From assembly GCA_023139025.1 (NCBI GenBank), contig JAGLOH010000099.1, positions 1 through 7,416 on the forward strand: a stretch of DNA of 7,416 bases, written 5' to 3'. Positions 6,339 to 7,416 of this stretch are shown here, in pieces. The notes beneath the pieces were generated by a model. That model made no database searches and was not told where the DNA came from. It saw only the letters and a list, made by a program, of their open reading frames with translations. Every line of letters starts with the position of its first letter. Position 1 is the stretch's first letter. This DNA is from Candidatus Heimdallarchaeota archaeon (GTDB lineage Archaea; Asgardarchaeota; Heimdallarchaeia; Heimdallarchaeales; Heimdallarchaeaceae). The translations under genes were made by a program, and so were the position numbers.

Positions 6339-7416
6339 ATGAAACTATTGCTTATATCCTATGTATCCCCAGCAGATAAGATTACTGGTGGGTTTAGACC
6401 CGCAAGTTTCACAAAATTCTTTCCTGAAGCAGGCATTAATGTCTCTTTTCTAACTTCTCACCCAGATATTCTAAAAAACAAAGAAATACTTGAAAAATAT
6501 AATATTCAATCAGTCGAACTCGTAAGGCAAATTAGAATTAGAAACATAGGATATAAGTTAAAAATTCTAGCTTTGATGGAAACTCTGAAGCTTGATACTC
6601 TATTCTTTTTTCCGGATATCTTCAGATTCTGGAATAGAAGAGCAGGAAAAAGAGCTCAACAGATGATAGATAGAGAGAAGATAGATGCAATTATTGTTAC
6701 TGGTCCTCCTCATTCACCCTATTATATGGCATATAAACTTGCGAAAAAAAACAGTTTACCTCTGATTGTAGATTACAGAGATCCTTTAACTGGGAGTCCT
6801 TTCATGTACTTTCCACCTATCATCAAACAAATAGTTCGAAGAAAGGAAAGAAAAATAGTTAATTACGCTAAACTTGTAATAACTGTTGGAGAGGAGTGTT
6901 CTGCTCTAATCACTAATTCATTAAAATTGAAAGATAAGGAAATTCATGTAATCTATAATGGCTTCTTTGAAGAAGATAGACCTGATTTAACAGTTGAAAA
7001 AAGATCCAAATTCACAGTATCCTATTTCGGGCATTTTTACATACTTAGACAGAAAGGATTTGAAGCTTTAGCGGCTGGAATGAGAAGGATGATAGATAAA
7101 CACAATTTATCCCCAGAGGATATTGTTCTTCAATATGCAGGCAAGATTTCAAGAAAGACTCTACAAAAAATATTGGATGGTTCTAACATGAAAGACTATT
7201 TCAATGATTTAGGTCTTCTATCAGGAGATACTCTCTTCAAAGAGATAAATCAATCAACTTTGAACGTAGTCCTTGTTCCTCCTAAAACGACTTACACTCT
7301 TCCTACAAAAATATATGACTACGCATTTTGTAACTCTCACATTTTCCTTGTAGGTGAAAAAGGAGAAGTGACTCGATGGTGCGAAAAAGTAGATCAAATA
7401 TATACTCAAACTACCA
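6339..7416 (+). CDS. GT4-like (GT-B) glycosyltransferase, 3' end cut by window edge
   Basis: This frame is open from ATG 6339 to the window end without a stop, giving 359 residues plus one base. It starts MKLLLISYVSPADKITGGFRPASF, the usual beta-1 and glycine-containing loop of a GT-B N-domain. Then come IIVTGPPHSPYYMAYKLA (118-135), LIVDYRDPLTG (142-152), AKLVITVGEECSALI (177-191) and IHVIYNGF (202-209), all as in WbuB/GT4-type transferases acting in cell-surface glycan assembly. The C-domain begins with FTVSYFGHFY (225-234), and LPTKIYDYAFCNSHIFLVGE (321-340) corresponds to the GT4 P-x-K-x-x-E/D-Y donor-sugar region. GT4 proteins average about 370-420 residues, so little is missing. Sugar specificity cannot be predicted. 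No Shine-Dalgarno is evident before the ATG. It diverges from the AsnB-like gene and probably belongs to the same glycan locus. Confidence 0.8.
   Translation, partial: MKLLLISYVSPADKITGGFRPASFTKFFPEAGINVSFLTSHPDILKNKEILEKYNIQSVELVRQIRIRNIGYKLKILALMETLKLDTLFFFPDIFRFWNRRAGKRAQQMIDREKIDAIIVTGPPHSPYYMAYKLAKKNSLPLIVDYRDPLTGSPFMYFPPIIKQIVRRKERKIVNYAKLVITVGEECSALITNSLKLKDKEIHVIYNGFFEEDRPDLTVEKRSKFTVSYFGHFYILRQKGFEALAAGMRRMIDKHNLSPEDIVLQYAGKISRKTLQKILDGSNMKDYFNDLGLLSGDTLFKEINQSTLNVVLVPPKTTYTLPTKIYDYAFCNSHIFLVGEKGEVTRWCEKVDQIYTQTT

Overview
The window looks archaeal. It is AT-rich (roughly two thirds A+T by eye), and its proteins are rich in Lys, Ile, Asn and Glu. None of the readable starts has a clear Shine-Dalgarno sequence. 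Instead, AT-rich TATA-like boxes sit about 25-33 bases upstream of most start codons, as expected for leaderless or nearly leaderless archaeal transcripts. The lineage cannot be fixed from the sequence; a mesophilic AT-rich archaeon (for example an Asgard or related group) is a guess only.

Layout from left to right: (1) 1-390 (+), the C-terminal two thirds of an adenylylsulfate (APS) kinase, cut by the window edge. (2) 438-1307 (-), a TauE/SafE-type membrane permease, convergent with the kinase. (3) 1362-2810 (-), an uncharacterised GT-B-like transferase of the capsule/teichoic-acid type. (4) 2931-4298 (+), a UDP-N-acetyl-hexosamine 6-dehydrogenase of the WecC group. (5) 4314-6194 (-), an asparagine-synthetase-like protein without the glutaminase cysteine, tail to tail with WecC. 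(6) 6339 to the right edge (+), a GT4-like glycosyltransferase running off the window.

Together, genes 3-6 look like part of a surface-glycan locus (N-glycan, S-layer glycan or exopolysaccharide). The dehydrogenase would make a nucleotide-activated N-acetylhexosaminuronic acid, and the two transferases would assemble or decorate the chain. The most interesting member is the AsnB-like ligase, which could form an amide on the C-6 carboxylate of that uronic acid. The left part concerns sulfur: APS kinase makes PAPS, and a TauE/SafE permease moves sulfur oxyanions or organosulfur acids. PAPS is also the sulfate donor for glycan sulfation, so a link is conceivable but unproven.

Every gene apart from the 3-to-2 pair faces its neighbour head-on or tail-to-tail, and even that pair has a TATA candidate between its members. 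Each gene therefore appears to be its own transcription unit. No RNA gene, CRISPR array, insertion sequence or long repeat was seen. The longest non-coding stretches are 2811-2930 and 6195-6338, both divergent promoter regions.
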